A stretch of 64,000 bases of DNA, taken from NCBI RefSeq assembly GCF_020297485.1, contig NZ_JAIWZC010000002.1, positions 310,001 through 374,000 of the forward strand, given 5' to 3'. This document shows, one piece after another, positions 16,272 through 24,925 of this stretch (positions are counted from its first letter, which is position 1; every line of letters starts with the position of its first letter). This DNA comes from Enterocloster clostridioformis (lineage in GTDB: Bacteria > Bacillota > Clostridia > Lachnospirales > Lachnospiraceae). The notes beneath the pieces are model-generated. The model made no database searches, was not told where the DNA came from, and was given only the letters and a program-made list of their open reading frames with translations. Both the position numbers and the translations under genes were made by a program.

Positions 16272-17645
16272 CTATTTCAGAATCCCAAACATTTTCGCGG
16301 CAATTCCCATGAGCTCGCCGACCGTGACCGTCTCATTCATGCGCCCGGCCCAATAGTCCGGGTCGGTGATAACCCCGGCCTCTGTGAGGGCCGTGAGGCC
16401 CTGCTGCTTCCAATCCGGGACGGGTGTCGGCTCCGGCTCCTTCGGGGGCTCCACGGGCTCGGAAACGGCCTCATAGGAGATGTAGGGACACTCAAGCCAT
16501 TTGAGCCACTTCCGGGCAGAGAGCTTTGTCTGAACGAAGCCATCCCCGAACGTCCCGAGCGTACACTCAACGACCTCGCCGTTTCCCACATAGACGCCGA
16601 TGTGACCCTCCATCCAGACACACACGCCCGGCCTTTCGGGTATGCTCCCGATGTCCCCCTTGACCTTTGCCGCGTCGAGCATCATTCCCGCCGACTTGTC
16701 GGTCGCGGCGACATACTTCACATTCCCGATGCCGCCCCAATAATAGGACTTAATCATGCCGACGCAATCGCTCCCGATGTAGCCCTTCCCGACGAGCGTC
16801 TTCAGGTGTACCACACGCTGCGCGCTGTAGTGGCCCGGGTACTGTTTCGCCGCCGCCTCAATGCGGGAGACTGTGATCTCTCTGCCAAACTCGCCCCACA
16901 TGTAGGCGCTCGGTCTTCCGATTAAGCCCTTGCAATAGTCCGCGAGGCCCTGCCCGGTGAGCTCTGTGCCCGGGCCGGGAACCGGGGCCGGAGTGGAAGC
17001 TGCACCGAATCCGTTGAGGCCCTTCTTCCTGATAACGTCCGGGAAGTCATAATAGGCGACGTCGAGGTCAACGTTCCCGGAGATGCCCGGGACGCTGCCC
17101 TTGCTTGTGTGCTGCCACATGCCGAAGCTCCCGGAGTAGGTCGGGGCGCTGACTTCCCACTGTGCGAGCCATACGTCGAACCGCTTAATCTTCGCTGCGT
17201 CATACTTTGACGTAAGCCATGAGAGGTTAGAGTAAAGGCTGACGTAATAGCCCGCCGTCTCAAGCGCTCCGCAAAACGCGACAATCATGTCCGAGAGGAC
17301 GGCCTTCCCGAGACCCGCCTGAGAGCTGTCCTCGAGATCAAAGGCGACGGGATAGGTGAGCTTTCCCTTGTAAGGCTCGAGGGCCTTCATGACCCATTCC
17401 GCCTCGGCCTTCGCGTCTGCGACGCTGAGGGCGTAGCTGTAGAAGTACACGCCGACCCCGAGGCCCGCCGCGAGCGCTCCCGCGATGTTGTCCTTGAATT
17501 TGATGTCATAGTCACACGGCCCGCCCTTCAGCTTTCCGCGCCCGAGGCGCATCATGACGAACGAGATGCCCGCGCCCTTGACCTGTGTCCAATTAATTGT
17601 TCCCTGCCATTTGCTGACGTCGATGCCCTTTGCAATAGCTTTCAT
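16272..17645 (-). CDS. Bifunctional endolysin: GH25 muramidase plus NlpC/P60-like domain
   Basis: 457 residues. The N-terminal GH25 muramidase carries GIDVSKWQG (Asp9) and AFDLEDS (Asp103, Glu105), which hold the catalytic acids. A Pro-rich linker at about 214-228 leads to a second domain with SDCVGMIK (Cys294) and GHIGVYVGNGEVVEC (His348), the Cys-His pair of NlpC/P60-type peptidases. The C-terminal 60 residues (about 398-457) resemble a short wall-binding tail. It would cut both glycan and peptide parts of peptidoglycan. It overlaps the downstream end of the 81-residue gene by ATGA. Confidence 0.93.
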   Translation of the reverse strand: MKAIAKGIDVSKWQGTINWTQVKGAGISFVMMRLGRGKLKGGPCDYDIKFKDNIAGALAAGLGVGVYFYSYALSVADAKAEAEWVMKALEPYKGKLTYPVAFDLEDSSQAGLGKAVLSDMIVAFCGALETAGYYVSLYSNLSWLTSKYDAAKIKRFDVWLAQWEVSAPTYSGSFGMWQHTSKGSVPGISGNVDLDVAYYDFPDVIRKKGLNGFGAASTPAPVPGPGTELTGQGLADYCKGLIGRPSAYMWGEFGREITVSRIEAAAKQYPGHYSAQRVVHLKTLVGKGYIGSDCVGMIKSYYWGGIGNVKYVAATDKSAGMMLDAAKVKGDIGSIPERPGVCVWMEGHIGVYVGNGEVVECTLGTFGDGFVQTKLSARKWLKWLECPYISYEAVSEPVEPPKEPEPTPVPDWKQQGLTALTEAGVITDPDYWAGRMNETVTVGELMGIAAKMFGILK

Positions 17646-17887
17646 TTTGTTTCCTCCTGTTCTTGTTTTGCCATCCTGCGCCGCTCATTCTCCTCCACTT
17701 TACGGGTGAGCTCGAGGAACTCCTCCATCTGCCGGAGGCTGACCGCCTCCTTTGCAAGGTTGAGCTCCTGCGCGAGCTGGTAGGTGTTCATCTTCTCAAG
17801 GAGCTGTCGCTCCTCCTGCTTCATCGGCTCCCCGAGCTTCTCGTGAGCCGCTGCGATCTCCCGGATCGCGAGTTGATAGGTTTTCAT
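17642..17887 (-). CDS. Small coiled-coil phage protein
   Basis: 81 residues, highly charged, entirely helical by composition (KEAVSLRQMEEFLELTRKVEENERRRMAK). It ends in the ATGA overlap with the endolysin start at 17645. Start at 17887 follows AAGGAGCAGCAC. No known domain. It may be a regulator of the lysin or an unrelated early protein. Confidence 0.65.
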   Translation of the reverse strand: MKTYQLAIREIAAAHEKLGEPMKQEERQLLEKMNTYQLAQELNLAKEAVSLRQMEEFLELTRKVEENERRRMAKQEQEETK

Positions 17888-17900
17888 GTGCTGCTCCTTC

Positions 17901-18275
17901 CTACAATGACCTGATCGGGAGGACGACCTTGTCGACGTACTCCCCGATCGTGTACTGTGTCCGGCCCTCTGCTTCGAGGGCCTTCATGAACTTCTGTGTC
18001 TCGACTGCAATCTTCAGGAGCTTCAGGACGCCGACCTGTTCCTCGGAGACCCTCGGCATATCCTCCGAGACCATGCAGCCGATTGCCCTGCGGAGGTAAA
18101 GGTCGGCAGCGAAGACATCCATCTCCCCAAACTCCGCCATAACCTCCCGGGCGAACTTCTTCCGATTAAGCCGGGCCTTGTCTGGTGGGAGGATGCCTTC
18201 CTTCTGCATCTCCTTTTTGATACGGGCGTTCTCAGTTTTCTCTCGTTGAGTGAGCCGTTTCTTCTTCGTTGTCAC
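17901..18275 (-). CDS. Hypothetical phage protein
   Basis: 124 residues, start at 18275, overlapping the GemA gene by 44 bases in another frame. The N-terminal 30 residues are strongly basic (KKKRLTQREKTENARIKKEMQKE), followed by a helical region with DVFAADLYLRRAIGCM. No known domain; conserved position in the middle region near GemA. Confidence 0.65.
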   Translation of the reverse strand: MTTKKKRLTQREKTENARIKKEMQKEGILPPDKARLNRKKFAREVMAEFGEMDVFAADLYLRRAIGCMVSEDMPRVSEEQVGVLKLLKIAVETQKFMKALEAEGRTQYTIGEYVDKVVLPIRSL

Positions 18276-18735
18276 TGTCTGCCTCCTTTGCCTGTTCGCG
18301 CTCGAGCATCTTCTTCAGGGCCTCGATCAACTTGTAGCATTGTGAGACCGTGAGCCATTCGATCCGGCTGACCTTGAACATCTTCAGAATGAACCCGTTG
18401 AGCCGGGCCGGGGTGTCATTCCATCCGAGCTCCTCCGTGAGCTTGTAGATTTTGCGCCGCTGCGCGACCGTCTGCGGATTGCCTCCCTCGTCCGTCCGTT
18501 TTCCCGGTTTAGGGGCCGGGGCCCGGACGCCGTCCTTCATCTGCTGAAGCACACGACACACTTTGTCGATCTGCCCTTGAGAGAGCTCCCTCATGTGCTG
18601 CTTGCCTGTTTCCCTCTCTATGAGGGCATAGAGGTCGGCTTCCTCGAGGGAGAGCTCCGGGCTCTTTGCAATAGCCCATATTGTACGGATGGAAGAGCGG
18701 GGGGCGGACGTGCGCCCCTGTTTTGTTGTCGCCAT
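18232..18735 (-). CDS. gemA: GemA/Gp16-like regulatory protein (DUF1018)
   Basis: 167 residues. The core QRRKIYKLTEELGWND and RLNGFILKMFKVSRIEWLT is diagnostic of the Gp16/GemA family, which in Mu alters host gene expression. The C-terminal 25 residues are very acidic (EADSDNEEETAH). It lies next to an MT-A70 methyltransferase. Confidence 0.9.
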   Translation of the reverse strand: MATTKQGRTSAPRSSIRTIWAIAKSPELSLEEADLYALIERETGKQHMRELSQGQIDKVCRVLQQMKDGVRAPAPKPGKRTDEGGNPQTVAQRRKIYKLTEELGWNDTPARLNGFILKMFKVSRIEWLTVSQCYKLIEALKKMLEREQAKEADSDNEEETAHSTREN

Positions 18736-18738
18736 GTT

Positions 18739-19293
18739 TTACACCTCATTTCCCCAATAGTCCCACCCTTCAGCACGTTCCCGGGCGAAGAGCTCAATCT
18801 TCGGAGCGTCTCCGAATAGCTGCTCGATCCGCCTCCTGACCTCTTCAGGCTTTTCACTGTGCCGTTTCCTGACCGCTTCGACAAGCTGCTGCACGTTGTT
18901 CGCTTTCTTATATTGGAGCATCCTCCCCCTTGTTCCAAAAAGGCATAACTCGCAATTTTTAAGCGTCCATTGACTGAGATTCGATAGGGTCTTCCCGTTG
19001 ATACTTACCTTCTTCCAGACAAACGCGACCGTCACATAACGGAACCCCCACGCTCTGAAGAGCTTGAGCGCGTCTTCGATGTGTGAATCCGTCGTCCACA
19101 TAAAGAGCGCCGCGTCCTTTTCCGCAATCCTTCCGACATCCCATTCACACATGGAGGCCGTTTCCTCTGTCTGGTAAACTTTTTCAAGCGGGACGAATTT
19201 CTTCCCTAACGCTTCTTTGCTGCTGTACTTCCACGGCGGGTCGGCATATATGACCCGGTATTTTCGGTCTGTACTGAAGATGTCAACTTTCAT
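18739..19293 (-). CDS. MT-A70-family DNA N6-adenine methyltransferase
   Basis: 184 residues. The N-terminal YRVIYADPPWKYSS contains the DPPW catalytic motif; FVWKK and NCELCLFGTRG are further MT-A70 signs. Likely modifies adenines in phage DNA to evade restriction, analogous in purpose but not in family to Mu Mom. It lacks an HTH. The C-terminus IELFARERAEGWDYWGNEV is typical of the family. Confidence 0.92.
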   Translation of the reverse strand: MKVDIFSTDRKYRVIYADPPWKYSSKEALGKKFVPLEKVYQTEETASMCEWDVGRIAEKDAALFMWTTDSHIEDALKLFRAWGFRYVTVAFVWKKVSINGKTLSNLSQWTLKNCELCLFGTRGRMLQYKKANNVQQLVEAVRKRHSEKPEEVRRRIEQLFGDAPKIELFARERAEGWDYWGNEV

Positions 19294-19324
19294 TCTGTGT
19301 CTGTGCTGTCTCCTTTACTGTCCT

Positions 19325-19846
19325 TTACTGAATATTCCGGGAAGCCTCGAGCTTCTCCTGATGGGCCTCATACCAAAAGGCATCCTCCTGCTTCCAGCGC
19401 GCCCCGACCGCGATGACAATGTCCTCGCCCTTTTGCCGGAGGGCATCCTTGTTTACCTTCTCCTCGGTGATGATGCAGTCCGTGAGCTTCTTCACCTTCA
19501 GACGGCGGATAATTTCAGCGACAAGCCCTTTGTCTTTCGGAATCACGACCGACGTGCTCCTCCTGAACCCGGTCTCGCCGAAGTTGAGCGTCCGCGTTTT
19601 CTTACCTCCGAGCTCGTCACGATGCTCCGTGACGAACTCCTTGACGTCCTTCTCGAGCGTGCTGATTCTGTCATGGTGAGGCTTTGCCTCCTGCGCTGCC
19701 GTGATTTTAATGCCGTTAATCTGCTTGTTCATTTCGCCCTCAATGTCGGCGATCGCGATTTCCTCCTCAGCGATTTCCCGGAGCGCGGCATCTACTTCTT
19801 CCCACGTCTTGAAGACGGGGGCCTCTACAATTCTTTTTCGTCCCAT
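19325..19846 (-). CDS. gam: Host-nuclease inhibitor Gam
   Basis: 173 residues, start at 19846 after AAAGGAGTTCCAAA. A long helical N-terminal half (ALREIAEEEIAIADIEGEMNKQI) leads to TRTLNFGETGFRRSTSVVIP, the Gam signature. Mu Gam is a Ku-like protein that protects free DNA ends from exonucleases. It follows the transposition genes. Confidence 0.93.
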   Translation of the reverse strand: MGRKRIVEAPVFKTWEEVDAALREIAEEEIAIADIEGEMNKQINGIKITAAQEAKPHHDRISTLEKDVKEFVTEHRDELGGKKTRTLNFGETGFRRSTSVVIPKDKGLVAEIIRRLKVKKLTDCIITEEKVNKDALRQKGEDIVIAVGARWKQEDAFWYEAHQEKLEASRNIQ

Positions 19847-20099
19847 TTTGGAACTCCTTTCTTGCTATGTGTTCGGGGCGCTGTGTCCCCGGCTGTTCAT
19901 TTTCCTCCTCGACGGGCCCCTCCCCGTCATAGAGGACATACTGCTTTGTTACCATCATGAAAACCCCGAGGGGGAGGGTGATGAGCACGGCGGTCACGTC
20001 CCGGTCTTCCAGCGTCTCACCGGTGGAGGCGAGGAGCAGCATGAGGACGGAGATCACGACGAGGGCGAGCCCCATGAGCCGCTGTTTTATCATTTTCAT
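19767..20099 (-). CDS. Small membrane protein overlapping gam
   Basis: 110 residues, start at 20099. Two hydrophobic helices (LMGLALVVISVLMLLLA and VTAVLITLPLGVFMMV) precede a polar tail. The last 27 codons overlap the start of gam in another frame, so the tail is poorly constrained. A small two-helix protein between B and gam is of unknown role. Confidence 0.6.
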   Translation of the reverse strand: MKMIKQRLMGLALVVISVLMLLLASTGETLEDRDVTAVLITLPLGVFMMVTKQYVLYDGEGPVEEENEQPGTQRPEHIARKEFQNGTKKNCRGPRLQDVGRSRCRAPGNR

Positions 20100-20118
20100 T
20101 GCTTCGGCCTCCTGTCCG

Positions 20119-21090
20119 TTAGAGCATCATCATGTCGGACGCCTGAGCGATGACCTTGAGCGTGATCGTCGTTTCGTTGTTGGCGTTGAGAATCCTGATA
20201 ATATTGTTCAGCGTCCGGTCGAAGAGACGGAAGCATCCCGTCTGACTGTTGCACGCCCGGGCCTTGAGCTCCTCGAGGGCGTCCCTGTCGATGTCGTAGC
20301 CGTCGAGGTAGCTCTCAACCTCTGCGCCCGAGAGCCCCTTCAGGGAGGCATAAAAGTCGACCCTGTTCGCGAAGCGGTTGAGGTAGGTCTTGATCTGCGC
20401 CTCGAGGCGGGGCTCTCCGGCGATTACGAGGCCGACGTCGGCCTGATCGAATATACCCCGGAGAATCTCCATCTTCTTCTGTGTATACTTGCTTATGAGC
20501 TTGTCGGCCTCGTCGATGATAATGAGATAACCCTTGTTGACGTTGCAAAACTCCCGGATGCCGTTGACCCGCTTCCAGATTGTGCCGTAGGAGGAGGGGA
20601 TTCCGAGCGCCCGCTCAATCGCCTCCACAAGGTCGCGGCTGCTCATGGTGTCGTCACATTCCACATAGGCGACCCGGGGCATCTTTGCGTAATACTTGAG
20701 GGCGTAGGTCTTGCCGAATCCGCTCTTCGCGACCACGATGCCGAGGCCGATGTCCTCCTGTGCTGCGCTGCATACGCCGATGACCTTCTTCATGTCCCGG
20801 CTCTCGAAGATGTCCGTCCGCTTCTTTAGGAACTTCCGGGGAGCCTCCCCGGGAGCGCTGGCGTCAATTTCTTCGCCCTGCTCCCGAAGGTACTCGGAGA
20901 GCTTCCGCTCGAGGTCGCTCGGGTCGCTGTCATACTTGCCCGAGAGATAGCGGGAGATGGTCGTCCTTGAGTAGTTGATCTCGCGGGCAATTCCCGCGAT
21001 GCTGCCTTTTGTGGCGGCGATATAGTTATTCACGCGCTCCGCGATCGTCTGCGTTTCGCCCGTGTAAATTGCTGCTGCTGTTGCTTCCAT
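20119..21090 (-). CDS. Transposition target-capture ATPase (Mu B-like)
   Basis: 323 residues. The N-terminal HTH domain (GSIAGIAREINYSRTTISRYL) is followed by an AAA+ ATPase with Walker A AKSGFGKT (residues 121-128) and Walker B LIIIDEAD (Asp193, Glu194). It binds target DNA in an ATP-dependent way and hands it to the transposase. Start at 21090 after AGGAGGATTTACAC. It lies 13 bases after the transposase. Confidence 0.95.
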   Translation of the reverse strand: MEATAAAIYTGETQTIAERVNNYIAATKGSIAGIAREINYSRTTISRYLSGKYDSDPSDLERKLSEYLREQGEEIDASAPGEAPRKFLKKRTDIFESRDMKKVIGVCSAAQEDIGLGIVVAKSGFGKTYALKYYAKMPRVAYVECDDTMSSRDLVEAIERALGIPSSYGTIWKRVNGIREFCNVNKGYLIIIDEADKLISKYTQKKMEILRGIFDQADVGLVIAGEPRLEAQIKTYLNRFANRVDFYASLKGLSGAEVESYLDGYDIDRDALEELKARACNSQTGCFRLFDRTLNNIIRILNANNETTITLKVIAQASDMMML

Positions 21091-21103
21091 GTGTAAATCC
21101 TCC

Positions 21104-23185
21104 TTATCCGATTCCCCTCAGCTTTGAGAGGGCCGCTTCCGCTTTCGCGGTGATAAACTCCGAATCGCCTCCGGCCTTCGCGGTTGCCTTCCGCTTTGCC
21201 TCGGCCTCTCCCCGGAACTCCTTGTCGGTGGGGAGCGTGATGACCTTCGGCGTCTGGCTACGCTCCGATCTGATTGTAAGGTCGAGCGCGCCGACCGCCC
21301 GGGCCTTCCCGTCCCCCTCCTCAAGCCGGAGCTCGTAGGGGCGGCGGAACTCTTCGAGGGTCTCCCGGACTTCCTTGAGCTGCCGCTTCTGATTGCGGAG
21401 ATGCTTCTCGAGGGCCTCCTGTGATACCTTCGGGGCAATCATGAGCAGCTCGGCGGAAACTGCCTCGCATATCTTCCGCCCGTCCCGGGTGTAAACGTAG
21501 AGCTTCGTCACGTCGTCGATGTCCCACTTGATACCGACCTTCTCACCGACGTACTTCGCGAGCTCGTAGTCTGTGTATAGCGTGCCGAACTTCATGATGC
21601 CCTGATTCCTGACGAGGGCCGTGTCCGCCTTCATGAGCAGCATCGCCGCATATTCCCGAGGAGGCGCGGCTTTCTCGTACCGCTGCCCGTGCTGGAAGAG
21701 CTCGATCGGTGTGACCCATTTCTCCCGGTCTTTCTTGAGACCGTCGTGCTCCCGCTTGTGATAGACCTCATTCTTCCAGCGCGTCCAAAGCTCAAAGAAC
21801 TCCTCCATTGTGAGCAACTCCCCACGCTCGAGCATCTGCTTGACGTCCTTCTTACGCTTTGCCGAGGTCTTTGACCCGGTGAGCGTCCCGACGTAGCTGT
21901 CCATCCATTTTGTAAACAGGGAGCAGACCGTCCCGAAAAACCGCTCGATCTGACCCTTGCCCCACGGCTGATAAGGAAGCGATCGGCTCCATTCCTCGAT
22001 TCCGATTGACCTGTAAAAGCCCTTCGTCTCACTGTCAAACGCGAGCTCTTTGCAAGCCCTTTCCTTGCGGCTCTGCCCGAGGTTGGTCTCGGCGGTGTAG
22101 TCCTTGCCGTTGTCAATGTGCAAGTGCTTCGGGACGCCGCCCGGCGTCGAGTAAAGCATCTTGACGAGGGATTCCTTCAGCGTTTGCGCGTTCGCGTCGA
22201 TACACATGACGTCACCGAGAATGCAGCGCGAGCGGGTGTCGAGCCATGCGACCAGCTTCGGCCTCACGGCGGCGACCTTGCCGTTCGGGTAAGTAACCTG
22301 AACCCAACAATCGAACGTGTGCTCGTCGCCTTGTACGAACTCCATGACCTGAAGCGCGGAGACGTTTCTCTTGCCCTTAATCATCCGCTGATTCTTCCAC
22401 TCCCGGGAACCGTTCGACGCGAGGAACCTCGCGCTCTCGCCCCGGAGGTCGTTCATGAGGTAAGAGACATATCGGGCGACGGTGGAATAGGAAGGACATC
22501 CCGACCATTCCCTCTCACGGGCGACCGCTGTGAACTTTGTGTAAAGCATCTCGACCGTTCCGAGGTTGCGGGCAAACCGTTCGTCAAACCATATATTTTC
22601 AATGAGCGCCCTCTGTTCGTCGGTGATAGAGGGGAATGTGTGCGAATCCCTCGGCTTCCTGCAAAGGGAGAGAGCTCGAAAATACTCGTAGTTTTTGCCC
22701 TCTTCCTTCTCCATCTTCAGGGCCCACGCGTTCGCCTCGAGGAGGCCCTCAGCGTAGCGATAGAGCGTTCTCTGACTGACCCCGAGCTTCAGGGCTGTCT
22801 CGTCGGCGTAGGCCGTGCGCTCCGCCTCGTCGTGCTCGACAAACTGCTGCACCTGTTTCGCAAGCTCGACCGCTTCGTAATACTGTTTCTTGTGTGTCTC
22901 AATGTACCAATTCAAATCGACGTCCACGTACCACGGCGTCGCGTTTACTCTCTGTTCTATGATTGCATCGCCTCCGTCCACCTTCTGCGCGGCCTTGTGT
23001 GCCCTCCTCGCCTTCGACGTGAGGGACGAGACCGCGACCATGACTTGATCCTTTCCGCCGCCCTCCCGGGGCTGCGACTTCGTCCTGAAGCCCCCCGGAT
23101 TGCGTTGAATCCGTTTTTTCATTGTTTCATACACGACGCCTTCGAGAGCTGCCGCCTCTTCCAGCGTCACAAATACCTCCGACAA
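21104..23185 (-). CDS. Mu-type DDE transposase A
   Basis: 693 residues. Catalytic acids fit the MuA spacing: Asp287 in QGDEHTFD, Asp358 in HLHIDNGKD and Glu414 in GQIERFFG. The last two are 56 residues apart, as in MuA. The N-terminal region has HTH DNA-binding segments (ALKLGVSQRTLYRYAEGLL). The C-terminal 100 residues include a domain that would bind protein B. It carries out replicative transposition and integration. Confidence 0.96.
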   Translation of the reverse strand: MSEVFVTLEEAAALEGVVYETMKKRIQRNPGGFRTKSQPREGGGKDQVMVAVSSLTSKARRAHKAAQKVDGGDAIIEQRVNATPWYVDVDLNWYIETHKKQYYEAVELAKQVQQFVEHDEAERTAYADETALKLGVSQRTLYRYAEGLLEANAWALKMEKEEGKNYEYFRALSLCRKPRDSHTFPSITDEQRALIENIWFDERFARNLGTVEMLYTKFTAVAREREWSGCPSYSTVARYVSYLMNDLRGESARFLASNGSREWKNQRMIKGKRNVSALQVMEFVQGDEHTFDCWVQVTYPNGKVAAVRPKLVAWLDTRSRCILGDVMCIDANAQTLKESLVKMLYSTPGGVPKHLHIDNGKDYTAETNLGQSRKERACKELAFDSETKGFYRSIGIEEWSRSLPYQPWGKGQIERFFGTVCSLFTKWMDSYVGTLTGSKTSAKRKKDVKQMLERGELLTMEEFFELWTRWKNEVYHKREHDGLKKDREKWVTPIELFQHGQRYEKAAPPREYAAMLLMKADTALVRNQGIMKFGTLYTDYELAKYVGEKVGIKWDIDDVTKLYVYTRDGRKICEAVSAELLMIAPKVSQEALEKHLRNQKRQLKEVRETLEEFRRPYELRLEEGDGKARAVGALDLTIRSERSQTPKVITLPTDKEFRGEAEAKRKATAKAGGDSEFITAKAEAALSKLRGIG

Positions 23186-23204
23186 TCTGCGTCCCTCCTT
23201 TCCG

Positions 23205-23414
23205 CTATGCTATGTACCGCTCAACGCGGGCCGGGTCTATCCCGAGGACTTCGATGATCTTCGGGATGTACTTCTTCCCGGAGCGGACGCCGAAAAGGAT
23301 GTAGCTCAAATATTGCGGCGATGTGCCGACTTGCGAGGCGAGCTCGGTCTTCGTCATGTCTTTGTCTGTGAGTGCCTTCACGACGAGCTTGCCGAATGGG
23401 GTGAGATTCGTCAT
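23205..23414 (-). CDS. Small HTH protein, Ner/Cro-like
   Basis: 69 residues, start at 23414 after AAAGGAGGATATTCG. A Cro-type HTH covers TKTELASQVGTSPQYLSYILF. It lies between the early promoter and the transposase, as Mu ner does. It probably turns down the early operon or the repressor gene. Confidence 0.8.
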   Translation of the reverse strand: MTNLTPFGKLVVKALTDKDMTKTELASQVGTSPQYLSYILFGVRSGKKYIPKIIEVLGIDPARVERYIA

Positions 23415-23465
23415 CGAATATCCTCCTTTCCTGTGATCTGCCTTAATCGGGTAGCCTCGGGCCCT

Positions 23466-24593
23466 CTACTCCTCGGGGGAGCCCGCCTCCTCGTTTAGCA
23501 CCTTCACGGCCTCGAAGATGGTCTTCTCGTTTGGGTCGTCTCCGAGCCTGAGACAGAGATGCCGCTTTGCGGTCTCAGCGGTCTCTCCCGGCTGCTGGTA
23601 GGTCTTTTCCTGATATTCAAGCGTGAACATCCTGAGCGCTGCCTCCGGCTCTTCCGGGGCCTTTACAGAGGCGGGGGCCCTCCGCCCGTGCTTGTATTCC
23701 TTGACGGCATAATTCAACATGAACATTTTTTCAAGCTCGAGATACTTCCGCTTGAGCTCCATCTCGAGGAGCTTTCGAGGCCATCCCTCAACGCGGTCGA
23801 TCTGCTCGTCAAGCTCTCGGCACATGTTGAAAATATTGAGATATAGGTGACAGTCATTCATCGGGCAATCCTTCGAGAGCTTGAGACCGAGAGCGTAGGT
23901 TTCCCGCGCTATGCCTCCGCCGTTCCCGATGTGTCGGAAAGCAGCCCGGGGCTCAGGGGGAGGCGTAAGTGCGGGAGCAGCGGCAAGCCGATTGACCTCA
24001 CACTTTGCACAAACCGCGTCGAGCTCCTCCTGTGTGCGTCCGGGGATTCGCTCCTTACAAACCTTGTCGCATATGTAGGCGAGCAGCTCCTCCGGCTCTT
24101 GATAGAGCAGAAGCTCCTCCGGGCCGAAGGCGTTCGGGAGAACGAGGCAAGCATCGGAATCCAAAAGGCCGAGCTCGGTGAGGGCGACCTTGAACCCGTA
24201 AAGCTCATGTCGGGCCGTGTTCGCATTGACGCCCGGATAGTGCGGGCTCTTGATCTGCTCTTTGAGGCTCTTCGTCCATCCGTCGATCATGCTCTGAGGC
24301 TCGACTGTCACACGCTCGACGACCGTCTCCCCGGCCGCTTCAACGACTGCATAGGTCGAGGGCTGCTCGTTGTAGTCTTCCTCCGTGTAAAGGCCGCGAG
24401 CCATCTCGACGGCCTCCTCAATGGTTTCAATGTTGTCATACTCCATAGAGCCCCTGTCGATTTCGAGCTTGCCCGTGTAGAGCTCCTCGTCGATGACCCC
24501 ATAATTTCCGAGAGCCGTGCCTTCCCATTCCCGAAGCTCCCGAGCGTTAAACTTCACGACTAAAAAGCCGTTGATTTTCTTCATCTTTCTCAT
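23466..24593 (-). CDS. Hypothetical early phage protein
   Basis: 375 residues, start at 24593 (an in-frame Met four codons later is also possible). Cysteines occur as CDKVCKE and CAKCEVN at about 175-205, not in a recognised zinc pattern. The C-terminal half is helical and charged. No known domain. It is the second gene of the early operon, between the 53-residue DUF6906-like gene and the Ner-like gene. Confidence 0.7.
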   Translation of the reverse strand: MRKMKKINGFLVVKFNARELREWEGTALGNYGVIDEELYTGKLEIDRGSMEYDNIETIEEAVEMARGLYTEEDYNEQPSTYAVVEAAGETVVERVTVEPQSMIDGWTKSLKEQIKSPHYPGVNANTARHELYGFKVALTELGLLDSDACLVLPNAFGPEELLLYQEPEELLAYICDKVCKERIPGRTQEELDAVCAKCEVNRLAAAPALTPPPEPRAAFRHIGNGGGIARETYALGLKLSKDCPMNDCHLYLNIFNMCRELDEQIDRVEGWPRKLLEMELKRKYLELEKMFMLNYAVKEYKHGRRAPASVKAPEEPEAALRMFTLEYQEKTYQQPGETAETAKRHLCLRLGDDPNEKTIFEAVKVLNEEAGSPEE

Positions 24594-24620
24594 GTTCTGC
24601 TGCTCCTTCCATTTCTGAAT

Positions 24621-24782
24621 TTATCCAAGTTGCGGAATGACCCTCACTCGGTCAGTGTGCTTGTGTATGATGACGAGCTCGCCGTTCTGCTTCTGCCGGA
24701 TGACGAGCCAATTCTCCGGGCTGAGGCCCGCCTGTCCGAGCCTGATTTTTTGAGCCCTTGTCGGCCTTTTTCCGTGTCTCAA
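24621..24782 (-). CDS. DUF6906-like small protein, TTG start
   Basis: 53 residues starting with TTG at 24782, preceded by TATAGGAGGCGAGAAA. The sequence MRHGKRPTRAQKIRLG, then SPENWLVIR and HKHTDRVRVIP, matches the small basic protein family of Firmicute phages that begin M-x-x-GKRPT. It is the first gene of the early operon, 74 bases downstream of the early promoter. Easily missed because no ATG is present. Confidence 0.78.
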   Translation of the reverse strand: MRHGKRPTRAQKIRLGQAGLSPENWLVIRQKQNGELVIIHKHTDRVRVIPQLG

Positions 24783-24824
24783 TTTCTCGCCTCCTATATC
24801 TTTTTGTTTGCATTTGTGGTATTC

Positions 24825-24854
24825 TTGACTTGATTAATTTTTTAATCTTATAAT
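24825..24854 (+). promoter_or_regulatory. Repressor promoter (face-to-face with the early promoter)
   Basis: TTGACT at 24825-24830, 18-bp spacer, TATAAT at 24849-24854. Transcription would begin within operator 1. Another TATAAT lies at 24858-24863 without a clear -35. Confidence 0.55.
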
Positions 24855-24855
24855 C

Positions 24856-24884
24856 ATTATAATCTCCGTTCAGAGACTTGTCAA
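24856..24884 (-). promoter_or_regulatory. Early lytic promoter, perfect consensus
   Basis: On the minus strand: TTGACA (24884-24879), 17-bp spacer, TATAAT (24861-24856). The spacer contains operator 1, so repressor binding would block RNA polymerase. It drives the DUF6906-like gene, the 375-residue protein, Ner, A and B. Confidence 0.9.
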
Positions 24885-24906
24885 GAGATATTTCTCCAAT
24901 CGGAGA
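24863..24906. promoter_or_regulatory. Phage operators: TCTCC-N4-GGAGA inverted repeats
   Basis: Site 1 TCTCCGTTCAGAGA (24863-24876, one mismatch) and site 2 TCTCCAATCGGAGA (24893-24906, perfect), 30 bp apart centre to centre. A third perfect copy, TCTCCAAACGGAGA, lies inside the repressor gene at 25130-25143. Confidence 0.8.
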
Positions 24907-24925
24907 CCATAAAAGGAGGAATACT

